The notes below the pieces were generated by a model, which saw only the letters and a list, made by a program, of their open reading frames with translations, was not told the DNA's origin and did no database searches. A stretch of 64,000 bases of DNA from Pseudoduganella dura (lineage in GTDB: Bacteria; Pseudomonadota; Gammaproteobacteria; Burkholderiales; Burkholderiaceae_D): positions 2,170,001 to 2,234,000 of the forward strand of contig NZ_WNWM01000002.1 in assembly GCF_009727155.1 (NCBI RefSeq), read 5' to 3'. Positions 42,337 through 51,458 of this stretch are shown here, piece after piece. The number at the start of each line of letters is the position of its first letter. Position 1 is the first letter of the stretch. The translations under genes were made by a program, and so were the position numbers.

Positions 42337-42353
42337 ACAGTCGATAAGTGTGG
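42337..42353. repeat. 16S processing-stem arm (3' side)
   Basis: Seventeen bases exactly complementary to 44074-44090 on the other side of 16S; together they close the 16S precursor loop. Confidence 0.75.
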
Positions 42354-42393
42354 ACGTTTAATGAGCAAGGATTCCGAAGAATCGTGCCTACTC

Positions 42394-43928
<1,535 letters not shown>

Positions 43929-44302
43929 ATCTCTGTTTAAAGTCATTGCTGACTTGGTCGCCCATTCAAAATACTGACGAACCTTCTTGCGAAGGTTACG
44001 TTTATTTCTTATGAGCGTTTGATGCTATATTTTGAGCTGTCGGGGCCGAAGCCCCGGGCACATCATCAAACGCCCACACTTATCGACTGTTGATTGTTAA
44101 AGAATTCTGCCCTTGAAGGCTTGCTGCGGATCTTGCAGACCCGGCGACAAATCGTTGTGTTTGTCAGCAGCAGAGAGATGAGATTATGCGGTGTTTCGTG
44201 CAGCTCGTCAACCCCTGGGTTTGTATCGCAATGTTGCATCAGCGATCCAAACTTGCCTGTCGCAGCGTTTCGTTTTCACGTCTGCGTTGCGGCAGGGACG
44301 GA
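43929..44302 (-). promoter_or_regulatory. rRNA operon leader
   Basis: Leader of about 370 bases between the promoter and 16S, with no separate gene. It holds a boxA-like ATTCTTTAACAA (44105-44094), the 16S processing arm (44074-44090), and a large hairpin with arms GCGTTTGATG and CATCAAACGC (44015-44024 and 44064-44073). An inner GGGGC-TTCG-GCCCC stem-loop lies at 44042-44055. A small CCTTC-TTGC-GAAGG hairpin is at 43982-43995. Confidence 0.75.
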
Positions 44303-45013
44303 ATTATAGCCAGCGCCGCACTGCCTTGCAAGCCCCTTTGTAGCCGCCAAGTAAATTCCTGTTACCAGGGCACATGCGATCCATGCCGACCACAAGGTAT
44401 GGGTCAGGAAATGTGCCCCACGTAGCTGCTGCATCCACCCTGTCGCTATTCCTGCAATCAGCATCAATGCGCCGACGCCCATGGCCTTGCGGCGACTGTG
44501 CGGCCACCAGAACGCCGCGATGGAAATCAGCCACAACGCGCTCGATGCATGCCCTCCCGGCATGCAATGGCCCGGGCTGATTCCAGCAGGCATCCGCTCC
44601 AGCAGGCGAATGTAAGGCTCGGTGCCTCCATAGCGCTGCAGATCCCAGGGGCAATGCGACGTACTCGCATGTTTCAGCAGGCTGATTGCCAGCGGTACCA
44701 ATACCGCCGACATCGCAACGACCCTTATCCCTGTCCGGCGGGAATCCTTCCACCCGTGACAGGGACGCACGGCATCCCACAATGCCATCAGGACGGCGGA
44801 TGCCGCCAGCACCGACAGGATCCCCTTGAGGATCACATGGTTGAATGTCTCGGCCAGCCACGCATGCTGCATGGGAAAGCTGCGCGAAATGCGATCGAAG
44901 GCGGCATCGGCCAGCAGGATGTCGATATCGCTGGCATTCCCGATCCAGAGGATCACTACTGCGGACAACAATAGTCCACTGCCCGTCATCCAGGCGGTAC
45001 GTGAACGAAACAT
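44276..45013 (-). CDS. PAP2-family membrane phosphatase
   Basis: A 245-residue inner-membrane phosphatase with about six membrane segments. Catalytic motifs are divergent: KHASTSHCP (for K-x6-RP), PGGHASS (for PSGH) and RGAHFLTHTLW (for the third motif). This variant occurs next to lipid A modification genes and may act on lipid A or undecaprenyl phosphates. It starts one base after eptA ends, so is co-translated with it. The last about 20 codons overlap the rRNA promoter. Confidence 0.82.
   Translation of the reverse strand: MFRSRTAWMTGSGLLLSAVVILWIGNASDIDILLADAAFDRISRSFPMQHAWLAETFNHVILKGILSVLAASAVLMALWDAVRPCHGWKDSRRTGIRVVAMSAVLVPLAISLLKHASTSHCPWDLQRYGGTEPYIRLLERMPAGISPGHCMPGGHASSALWLISIAAFWWPHSRRKAMGVGALMLIAGIATGWMQQLRGAHFLTHTLWSAWIACALVTGIYLAATKGLARQCGAGYNSVPAATQT
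44303..44331 (-). promoter_or_regulatory. rRNA P1-type promoter inside the PAP2 gene
   Basis: Leftward TTGCAA (44331-44326), 17-base spacer, TATAAT (44308-44303), then a GC-rich discriminator-like stretch (TCCGTCCC). It is the best sigma-70 promoter in the window and lies within the last 20 codons of the PAP2 gene. Confidence 0.85.
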
Positions 45014-45014
45014 G

Positions 45015-46658
45015 TCAATTGTCCCGCGTGCAGGGGTGGATCACATCCAGCTTCGGGTTATAGACAGCCGTACTTACATTCAACATTCCGAGGACTGTAT
45101 GGAACACGTTGTCATGGGAAAACTGCTGCGTCCTTCGTGCGGCCAGGCAGCTGTTGTCGATCTTGAAGCGCTCGCGGAAGCTGTCCGACAGCCACATCAT
45201 CATCGGCACGCGCCGCTGTTCGGCCGGCGAAATGATATAGGGCGCCCCATGCAGGTACATATTGTGTTCGCCCAGCGATTCGCCATGGTCCGAGAAATAC
45301 AGCATGGCCGTATCGACACCGTCTTCCGCCGCCGCCGCGCGCAGCAGGTCGATTGTCTTGCTCAGCACAAAGTCGGTGTACAGGATCGTATTGTCGTAAG
45401 CCGCCACGATCGATTCGCGTGAACAGTCTTCCAGCTCGTTGGTCCGGCACACGGGGCCGAATTTCCCGAACCCGGCCGGATAGCGCTTCGCATATTCGGG
45501 GCCGTGGCTGCCTTTCTGGTGCAGCACGATGACCAGGTCTTTCTTCGCATCCCGGATCATCTGCCGCATGCCAGCCAGCAAACGCTCGTCGTAGCACTCT
45601 TCCGCGGTGCACGCGGGATCGCCCGGTACCGGCTGCGATACGTCTTCATAACGAACGCGGTCGCACGTGCCCTTGCAGCCGGAATTATTGTCACGCCACA
45701 GTACATCGAAGCCGGCGTGCTTCAGTACATCGAGCAACCCTTCCTGGCTGGCGGCCTTGTCGGCGGCATAGTCGTCGCGCCCCAGGTTGGAAAATACGCA
45801 TGGCACCGAAACCGCCGTCGCCGTGCCGCATGAACCGACGTTCGTGAAATTGACCAGCCCCGGCTCCGCCGCCAGCAGCGGATTGGTTTGCCGGCCATAC
45901 CCGTTCAGCGAAAAATTCATCGCCCGCGCGGTTTCCCCCACCACGATGATCGTCACCGCCCGCCGCCCCGGCACCGCTGCCCATTTGCCGCCCCTGCTCG
46001 CATCCGTTCCCAGCGGTGCGAGCACGGCCGGGGTCGCCCACTTGCGCTTCAGGTAACCGTGCGTTGCCTGGAACATATTGGTGGGTGTCAGCAGGAAGCG
46101 CAGTTCACGATGCTCGCGCACGGCCGGCGCCAGCGTCTTGAACAGCAATATCAGCAGGCCGGCGATCGCCAGCAGCGACAGCGCGAGCGTGCCCAGTTTG
46201 ACCAGCAGGTCGCGCCGCACCGGCGGAAAGCGCAGCGGCAGCCGCCATACCAGCAGCGATGGCAGGATGCCCAGCAGCGTGACGGTCTGCACCATCTGCC
46301 AGCTCAGCAGTTCATGCGTTTCCTTCGGGTCTGTCTCGACCACGTTTTGCACCATCGAGGCATCGATCGCCACGCCATAATGGTTCATGAAATACGACGC
46401 GGCCGACGCCCCCAGGAACAGGGTGATCAGCACCGGCTTGATGACGAAACGGAAATTGACCAGCGTCAGGAGCGCATTGAACAGCAGCACCAGGGCGATG
46501 AACGCGCCCAGGTACACGGGAAGGTTGCCCAGCCGTGCGCCGCCTGTGGCGGAAAGGAACGTTTTCCAGAAACTGGTGTTATAGGCCAGAACCAGGAAGA
46601 CGGAGGCGCCGAATGTCAGCGTGGGGGCGCCAATGCGCGGCAGTGTCGTGATGTTCAC
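45015..46658 (-). CDS. eptA: Phosphoethanolamine--lipid A transferase EptA
   Basis: Adds phosphoethanolamine to lipid A, lowering polymyxin binding. The 547 residues have five N-terminal membrane segments (to about 175) and a periplasmic sulfatase-fold domain. Key residues are Glu242 (VGETAR), nucleophile Thr279 (SCGTATAVS), SHGPEY and SDHGES. Cysteine pairs for stabilising disulfides are present. It starts at a GTG (46658) that directly follows a hairpin arm. Same family as MCR, here as a chromosomal gene. Confidence 0.93.
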   Translation of the reverse strand: MNITTLPRIGAPTLTFGASVFLVLAYNTSFWKTFLSATGGARLGNLPVYLGAFIALVLLFNALLTLVNFRFVIKPVLITLFLGASAASYFMNHYGVAIDASMVQNVVETDPKETHELLSWQMVQTVTLLGILPSLLVWRLPLRFPPVRRDLLVKLGTLALSLLAIAGLLILLFKTLAPAVREHRELRFLLTPTNMFQATHGYLKRKWATPAVLAPLGTDASRGGKWAAVPGRRAVTIIVVGETARAMNFSLNGYGRQTNPLLAAEPGLVNFTNVGSCGTATAVSVPCVFSNLGRDDYAADKAASQEGLLDVLKHAGFDVLWRDNNSGCKGTCDRVRYEDVSQPVPGDPACTAEECYDERLLAGMRQMIRDAKKDLVIVLHQKGSHGPEYAKRYPAGFGKFGPVCRTNELEDCSRESIVAAYDNTILYTDFVLSKTIDLLRAAAAEDGVDTAMLYFSDHGESLGEHNMYLHGAPYIISPAEQRRVPMMMWLSDSFRERFKIDNSCLAARRTQQFSHDNVFHTVLGMLNVSTAVYNPKLDVIHPCTRDN

Positions 46659-46688
46659 CGTTGAAGCTCCGGATTCGAAGCTTCAACG
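46659..46688. promoter_or_regulatory. Hairpin abutting the eptA start codon
   Basis: CGTTGAAGCT and AGCTTCAACG (10-base arms, 10-base loop). The arm ends on the base before the GTG start, and the only SD-like GGAG spans loop and stem. It could limit translation, or be a protein-binding dyad. Confidence 0.55.
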
Positions 46689-46712
46689 ATACCGATCTGC
46701 AAGTAAACTTCG

Positions 46713-46740
46713 CGTCAAGCACCGGTTAAGGACGGGTTAA
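46713..46740 (-). promoter_or_regulatory. PmrA-box-like direct repeat and -35 for eptA
   Basis: GGTTAA at 46724-46729 and 46735-46740, a perfect six-base direct repeat with 5 bases between, overlapping the last codons of the kinase gene. TTGACG (46718-46713 leftward) follows as a possible -35. This is the 11-base-period architecture of PmrA/OmpR-class sites. The -10 is poor, as expected of an activated promoter. Confidence 0.6.
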
Positions 46741-48010
46741 CAGGCGCCGGCTTTTCCGGGAAGTGGATCTCGATACAGCTGCCGGGCGAATATTGCCCCG
46801 GTGGTTGTTCCGTGAGTACGAGCGTGGCACCCAGGTGGCTGCAGATGCGCTGCACCAGCCCAAGCCCGAGTCCGGTGCCCGACGAGCCCCGCGCTTCGGC
46901 GGGAATGGGCTCATTGCGCAAGCGTGCCCGGGCGGCCGGCGGCAGGCCGGGTCCGGTGTCTTCGACGATCACGCCGTGTCCTTCGAGCCTGACTTCCACG
47001 TGGCCCCGTTCCGTGTACTGGCATGCATTGCGCACCAGGTTGCCGACAGCCGCCAGTACCAGCTCGCGCACTCCCTGGAAGACGAAGTCGTCGCCGCCGG
47101 CATAGCGCAACGCCACCGGCCGGCCGGCCACCAGCACCTGGCAACGCGCCACCTCTTCACGCACCAGCGCATCGGCCGAAATTGGCGTCCATTCCAGCCG
47201 CTCCGGCGAACGCGCCAGCCGCAACAGCACGGACGTCGTATCGCTGGCCTCGCGCGCGGCCCGGTATATCCGCTCGGCCGGCGCGCGCACCACCGGGTCG
47301 ATGCCGGTCTGCGCCAGCAATACCTCGGCCGCGCCGGCGATCACGGTCAGCGGCGTGCGCAGTTCATGGCTGACGTCGCCCGTGAAAAAACGTTCGCGAT
47401 CCAGGAACTGCTTCAGCTCCGCCGTATGGCCGGCGATCGTGCGCGACAACAGGCCCAGCTCATCGCCGCGCTCCTGCAACGGCAGCTGCGCCGTCCGCGC
47501 ATCCACCGCCGCGGCCAGCTCGACGATCGGATTGACGATCCGGTTGCCCAGGAAACGCCCCAGCACGACGGCAAAGCCCATGAACCCCAGGAAGGCCACC
47601 GCGAACATCGAATACACGACCAGTTCGATCTTTTCGTAGGCGCTGTCGTGATCGACCACGGCATATTCGCCGGCGGCGCTGCGTCCCTTCAGCACGTGCA
47701 GGTCGACACCCTCGATCGTCACTTCATGCACGCCTTCCGGCAACGCGCGCAGCGAGCGCGGAATGCCGTCGCCGAGATGGTAGCTGAGCCCCGCCGGCAT
47801 CTCGACCGGCAGCCCGCCCGCGTGGCGCGGGCCCGCCCAGGCGGCCACTTCCTCCAGCCGTTCATCGACCAGGCGCACCTCGATCCCTTCGACCGCCAAG
47901 GCAGCGATGACCGCGAAGAACACCGACGACACGGTGGCAAACGTCAGGTACGCGACCGTGATGCGGCGACGCAGCGAATCTTCTTTTTTCAGCGGCGCTT
48001 CCTTAACCAT
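46715..48010 (-). CDS. Sensor histidine kinase (PmrB/QseC-like)
   Basis: A 431-residue membrane kinase. Two membrane segments (about 17-42 and 129-152) enclose a periplasmic sensor of about 85 residues, followed by HAMP, an H-box with His215 in DVSHELRTP, N-box NLVRNACQY, and G-boxes EDTGPGLP and GTGLGLGL. ATG 48010 overlaps the regulator's stop by eight bases. Its partner and target genes suggest sensing of envelope stress or cations; the signal is not known. Confidence 0.88.
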   Translation of the reverse strand: MVKEAPLKKEDSLRRRITVAYLTFATVSSVFFAVIAALAVEGIEVRLVDERLEEVAAWAGPRHAGGLPVEMPAGLSYHLGDGIPRSLRALPEGVHEVTIEGVDLHVLKGRSAAGEYAVVDHDSAYEKIELVVYSMFAVAFLGFMGFAVVLGRFLGNRIVNPIVELAAAVDARTAQLPLQERGDELGLLSRTIAGHTAELKQFLDRERFFTGDVSHELRTPLTVIAGAAEVLLAQTGIDPVVRAPAERIYRAAREASDTTSVLLRLARSPERLEWTPISADALVREEVARCQVLVAGRPVALRYAGGDDFVFQGVRELVLAAVGNLVRNACQYTERGHVEVRLEGHGVIVEDTGPGLPPAARARLRNEPIPAEARGSSGTGLGLGLVQRICSHLGATLVLTEQPPGQYSPGSCIEIHFPEKPAPVNPSLTGA

Positions 48011-48686
48011 CGGTTGCCACCAGCCGGTAGCCGATCTTCGAGATCGTGCGCAGCATCTGGTGCGGGAACGGCTTGTCCAGCGCCTGGCGCAACGCGTGGA
48101 TGTGCACGCGCAGGGCATCCGTATCCGGCGGGTTGTCGCCCCACACCTCATGCAGGATCTGTTCGCGCGACACCACCTTCGGCGCCTCGCGCATCATCAG
48201 CCGCAGGATCGTGTAACCCGTTTTCGTCAGCGCCAGCGCGCGGCCGGCACGCTTCGCCTCGAATGTATCGGTGTTGAAGGTGAGGTCCCCGAACGCCAGC
48301 ACGGCATTGGCGGCATGGGCGCCCTTCGCGCGCCGCACCAGCGCCTTCAGACGCACTTCCAGCTCGACCAGCGAGAACGGCTTGACCAGGTAGTCGTCGG
48401 CACCGCTGTCGAAACCGGCCACCTTGTCTTCCAGGGTATCGCGCGCGGTCAGCATCAGCACCGGTATGTCCTTGCGCAACTCGCCGCGCAGCTTCTGGCA
48501 CAGCTCCAGGCCGTTCAGGCCGGGCAGCATCACGTCCAGCACCACGGCGTCGTAATCGTGCTGGGTGACCAGCGCCAGCCCGCCGTAGCCGTTCGAGGCC
48601 GAATCGAGCACATACCCCTTCGGCTCGAGAAAGCCATACAGGTTGGCAACGATGTCGGGGTTGTCTTCAATGATAAGGATGCGCAT
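48003..48686 (-). CDS. OmpR-family response regulator (PmrA-like)
   Basis: A 227-residue regulator with receiver domain (phospho-acceptor Asp51 in VVLDVMLPG, Lys near 101 in LVKPFS) and a winged-helix DNA-binding domain (about 130-227, [23 protein letters not shown]). The start at 48686 opens [10 protein letters not shown]. Only 41 bases separate it from cobT in the opposite direction. Confidence 0.9.
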   Translation of the reverse strand: MRILIIEDNPDIVANLYGFLEPKGYVLDSASNGYGGLALVTQHDYDAVVLDVMLPGLNGLELCQKLRGELRKDIPVLMLTARDTLEDKVAGFDSGADDYLVKPFSLVELEVRLKALVRRAKGAHAANAVLAFGDLTFNTDTFEAKRAGRALALTKTGYTILRLMMREAPKVVSREQILHEVWGDNPPDTDALRVHIHALRQALDKPFPHQMLRTISKIGYRLVATDG

Positions 48687-48727
48687 TGCGCCATTATAAT
48701 TCCCGCTTTGCCTTCGGCCCTCCATCC
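48687..48727. promoter_or_regulatory. Compact divergent region of response regulator and cobT
   Basis: The palindrome ATTATAAT (48693-48700) supplies TATAAT on both strands, but no good -35 is seen on either side. Leftward, the -10 is so close to the ATG that the regulator mRNA would be leaderless; rightward, cobT would have a leader of about 20 bases with no clear SD. Confidence 0.4.
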
Positions 48728-49783
48728 ATGAACCTGCCCTCCACCGCGCCCGCTGTCGTGCCGCTCATCGCACCCACGGCCGACGCCGGCCTGGCCGCGC
48801 GCCTCGCGCACGCCATCGACAACAAGACCAAGCCGCGCGGCAGCCTGGGCGTGCTGGAAACCCTCGCACACCAGATCGGCCTGGTCCAGCGCACCACCGC
48901 GCCGGCGATCGAAGCGCCGGCGATCCTCGTGTTCGCGGGCGACCATGGCGTGGTGGCCGAAGGCATTTCGGCCTTCCCGCAGGACGTGACATGGCAGATG
49001 GTCGAGAATTTTCTCGCCGGCGGCGCCGCGATCAATGTGTTCGCCGCGCAGAACGGCTGCACGCTGCAGGTCGTCGATGCGGGCGTGGCGCATGATTTCG
49101 GCCCGCGCGACGGCCTCACGGACCGCAAGATCGCCCATGGCACGCGCAACTTCGCGGTCGAGCCGGCGATGACGCCCGGCCAGTGCACGCAGGCGCGGGG
49201 CGCTGGCGCGGCGCTCGTCGATGCACTGCCGGGCAATGTGATCGGCTTCGGCGAGATGGGCATCGGCAACACCACGGCCGCCGCCGCGCTGATGCACAAG
49301 CTGACAGGCATTCCGGCAGCCGCCTGCGTGGGCGCCGGCACCGGACTGGCGCCGGATGGCGTATTGCGCAAGGGCCGCGTGATCGAAGCCGCCGCGGCGC
49401 GGCATGCCGGCGTGACGGAACCGCTGGACGTGCTGGCCACCTTCGGCGGTTTCGAGATCGCCATGATGGCCGGCGCGATGCTGCGCGCCGCCGAGCGCCG
49501 CATGGTGCTGCTGATCGACGGCTTCATCGTCACCAGCGCCCTGCTCGTGGCGGCGCGGCTGCAGCCGGCGATCCTCGACTATTGCGTGTTCGCGCACTGT
49601 TCCAATGAACACGGTCACCGGCAAATGCTCGAGGCGCTGGGCGGCAAGCCGCTGCTCCAGTTGGACCTGCGCCTCGGCGAAGGCACCGGCAGCGCGCTGG
49701 CCCTGCCGCTGGTGCACGCGGCCGTCAACTTCCTGAACCGCATGGCCACCTTCGCATCGGCCCAGGTCAGCGAAAAGAGCTGA
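48728..49783 (+). CDS. cobT: Nicotinate-nucleotide--dimethylbenzimidazole phosphoribosyltransferase
   Basis: Makes alpha-ribazole phosphate for the lower ligand of B12. The 351 residues include [15 protein letters not shown] and [14 protein letters not shown], and the C-terminal [15 protein letters not shown] with the catalytic Glu region. First of three genes (cobT-cobS-cobC) that precede the riboswitch. Its stop overlaps the cobS start by one base. Confidence 0.95.
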   Translation: MNLPSTAPAVVPLIAPTADAGLAARLAHAIDNKTKPRGSLGVLETLAHQIGLVQRTTAPAIEAPAILVFAGDHGVVAEGISAFPQDVTWQMVENFLAGGAAINVFAAQNGCTLQVVDAGVAHDFGPRDGLTDRKIAHGTRNFAVEPAMTPGQCTQARGAGAALVDALPGNVIGFGEMGIGNTTAAAALMHKLTGIPAAACVGAGTGLAPDGVLRKGRVIEAAAARHAGVTEPLDVLATFGGFEIAMMAGAMLRAAERRMVLLIDGFIVTSALLVAARLQPAILDYCVFAHCSNEHGHRQMLEALGGKPLLQLDLRLGEGTGSALALPLVHAAVNFLNRMATFASAQVSEKS

Positions 49784-50565
49784 TGAAGCGACCCGATGCC
49801 GTGCTGCAGCTGCGGCTGTTCTTCATCGCGCTGCAGTTCTTCACGCGCCTGCCGATTCCCCGCTGGGTGGGCTTCCAGCCGCACTGGCTGCACCACGCGT
49901 CGCGTTATTTCCCGCTGGTCGGCTTCGTCGTTGGCCTCGTCGCCGCGGCCGTTTACTGGGCCGCGGCGCTCGTACTGCCGCCGGCCGTGGCCGTGTTGCT
50001 GTCCACCGCTGCCGGCATCTATCTCACCGGCGCCTTCCACGAAGACGGCTTTGCCGATGCCTGCGACGGCCTGGGCGGCGGCATGACACGCGAACGGGCG
50101 CTGGACATCATGAAGGATTCCCGCATCGGCGCCTATGGCGCGATCGGCATCATCCTGTTGCTGGCCGTGAAGTGCGCCGCGCTGGCACACCTGGGGCCCT
50201 TGGCGGCGGTTGCCGCGTTATGCGTCGCGCATCCGCTGTCACGGCTGATGGCGGCAAGCCTGATCTGGCGGATGGACTACGCGCGCGCCAAGGGCAAGGC
50301 CAAGCCGATGGCACAGCAGATGACCGGCATCGAATTCCTGATCGCCGCCGCCTGCTGCGCGCCGGCCGTGCTGGCGGCAACGACCCTGGGCTGGCTGGAA
50401 TGGCGCGGCATCGCCATGGGCGGCTTCGCGATGGCGCTCGTCACGCTGTGGTTCGCCCGCAAGCTGCGCCGACGCCTCGGCGGCTACACCGGCGATTGCC
50501 TCGGCGCGGTTCAGCAGCTGACCGAGGCGGTGTTCTACCTGTGCGTGCTGGCGCGGTGGAGTTGA
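49783..50565 (+). CDS. cobS: Adenosylcobinamide-GDP ribazoletransferase (cobalamin synthase)
   Basis: Integral membrane enzyme joining adenosylcobinamide-GDP and alpha-ribazole (phosphate). The 260 residues have seven or so membrane segments, the opening FFIALQFFTRLPIP and the metal-binding GAFHEDGFADACDG. Start overlaps cobT. Confidence 0.94.
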   Translation: MKRPDAVLQLRLFFIALQFFTRLPIPRWVGFQPHWLHHASRYFPLVGFVVGLVAAAVYWAAALVLPPAVAVLLSTAAGIYLTGAFHEDGFADACDGLGGGMTRERALDIMKDSRIGAYGAIGIILLLAVKCAALAHLGPLAAVAALCVAHPLSRLMAASLIWRMDYARAKGKAKPMAQQMTGIEFLIAAACCAPAVLAATTLGWLEWRGIAMGGFAMALVTLWFARKLRRRLGGYTGDCLGAVQQLTEAVFYLCVLARWS

Positions 50566-50569
50566 CGCG

Positions 50570-51127
50570 GTGGAGCTGATCCTGGTCCGCCATCCCCGTC
50601 CGCTGGCGGCGGAGGGCCTCTGTTATGGCCGCAGCGACCTGCCGCCCGATCCGGATGAGCTGGCGCGGGTGCACGCGGCACTGCAAGCCGCAGGCCTGCC
50701 GGGCGACGCCATGGTCTTTTCCAGCCCGCTGCGCCGCTGCGCCGCCCTGGCGCGCCTGCTGGCGGCGAACGTGAGCTTCGACGCAAGGCTGGCCGAGATG
50801 GATTTCGGCGGCTGGGAGCTGCGCAGCTGGAACGATATCCCGCGCACCGAAGTCGATGCCTGGGCCGCCGACCTGCTGCACGACCGGCCCGGCGGCGGTG
50901 AATGCGTGCTCGACGTGGCCCGCAGGGTTGCCGGCGCGCTGGCGGACATCCGCCTGCGCGCCGGCGAACGCGCCGTGGTCATCTGCCATGCAGGCACCAT
51001 GCGCCTGCTGGCCGCCATGACCGGCGGCGCCCCGCCCGAACAGGCCGCGCTGGCCGCCGCCGCGATCCCGCACCGCATCGCCTACGGCGAGGTACTGCGC
51101 CTTGCCGTGGGCGTCGGGCCCGATTGA
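50570..51127 (+). CDS. cobC: Alpha-ribazole phosphatase
   Basis: A 185-residue histidine-phosphatase protein. It has LVRHPRP with the phosphorylated His (the usual RHG is RHP), SSPLRRC, EMDFGGWE and the second His in VICHAGTMR. Starts at GTG 50570, four bases after cobS. Context makes CobC the most likely role. Confidence 0.85.
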   Translation: MELILVRHPRPLAAEGLCYGRSDLPPDPDELARVHAALQAAGLPGDAMVFSSPLRRCAALARLLAANVSFDARLAEMDFGGWELRSWNDIPRTEVDAWAADLLHDRPGGGECVLDVARRVAGALADIRLRAGERAVVICHAGTMRLLAAMTGGAPPEQAALAAAAIPHRIAYGEVLRLAVGVGPD

Positions 51128-51134
51128 TTGCAGC

Positions 51135-51162
51135 CTGATACCTGGCATTAATCCTTTATAAT
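51135..51162 (+). promoter_or_regulatory. Promoter of the B12-riboswitch transcript
   Basis: CTGATA (51135-51140), 16-base spacer, TATAAT (51157-51162), 8 bases after the cobC stop. RNA would begin just before the riboswitch. Confidence 0.65.
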
Positions 51163-51164
51163 GG

Positions 51165-51401
51165 CGCCGTTTTGGTGCCCGCGTTCGAGTCCTCGAGCGC
51201 AGTTAAACGGGAAATACGAAGCCGCCCTCGGCCAACGTATGCTGCCCCCGCAACGGTAAGCAGGCAGCCGCGCGCGAGCGATCGCAGCGCGGCAGCCGTC
51301 CGCGACAACCACTGTGCGTTCGCATGGGAAGGTCGGACGGTGATGCCCGCCAGCCCGGATACCGGCCAATCCAGGTGGAGCCGCTTTTCAGAGAGCGGCT
51401 C
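51165..51401 (+). ncRNA. Cobalamin riboswitch controlling btuB and downstream genes
   Basis: Conserved elements in order: TAAACGGGAA (51205 region), CTGCCCCCGCAACGGTAAG (51242 region), a CCACTGTGC segment, GGTCGGACGG and CCCGCCAGCCCGGATACC (51345-51363). The expression platform probably includes hairpin GAGCCGCT/AGCGGCTC (51378-51401). Adenosylcobalamin binding would reduce expression of the downstream uptake and synthesis genes. cobT-cobS-cobC lie upstream and escape this control. Confidence 0.93.
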
Positions 51402-51458
51402 TGTTCAATCCGGCCTGCGGGGACGTTGACCGGTTGCTCCACTTTACAAAGATTTGCC

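Noticed and set aside
45015..46658. Mobile mcr-type colistin resistance gene
   Set aside because: Base composition matches neighbours, no insertion sequences flank it, and it sits in a native regulator-kinase operon; it is a chromosomal eptA.
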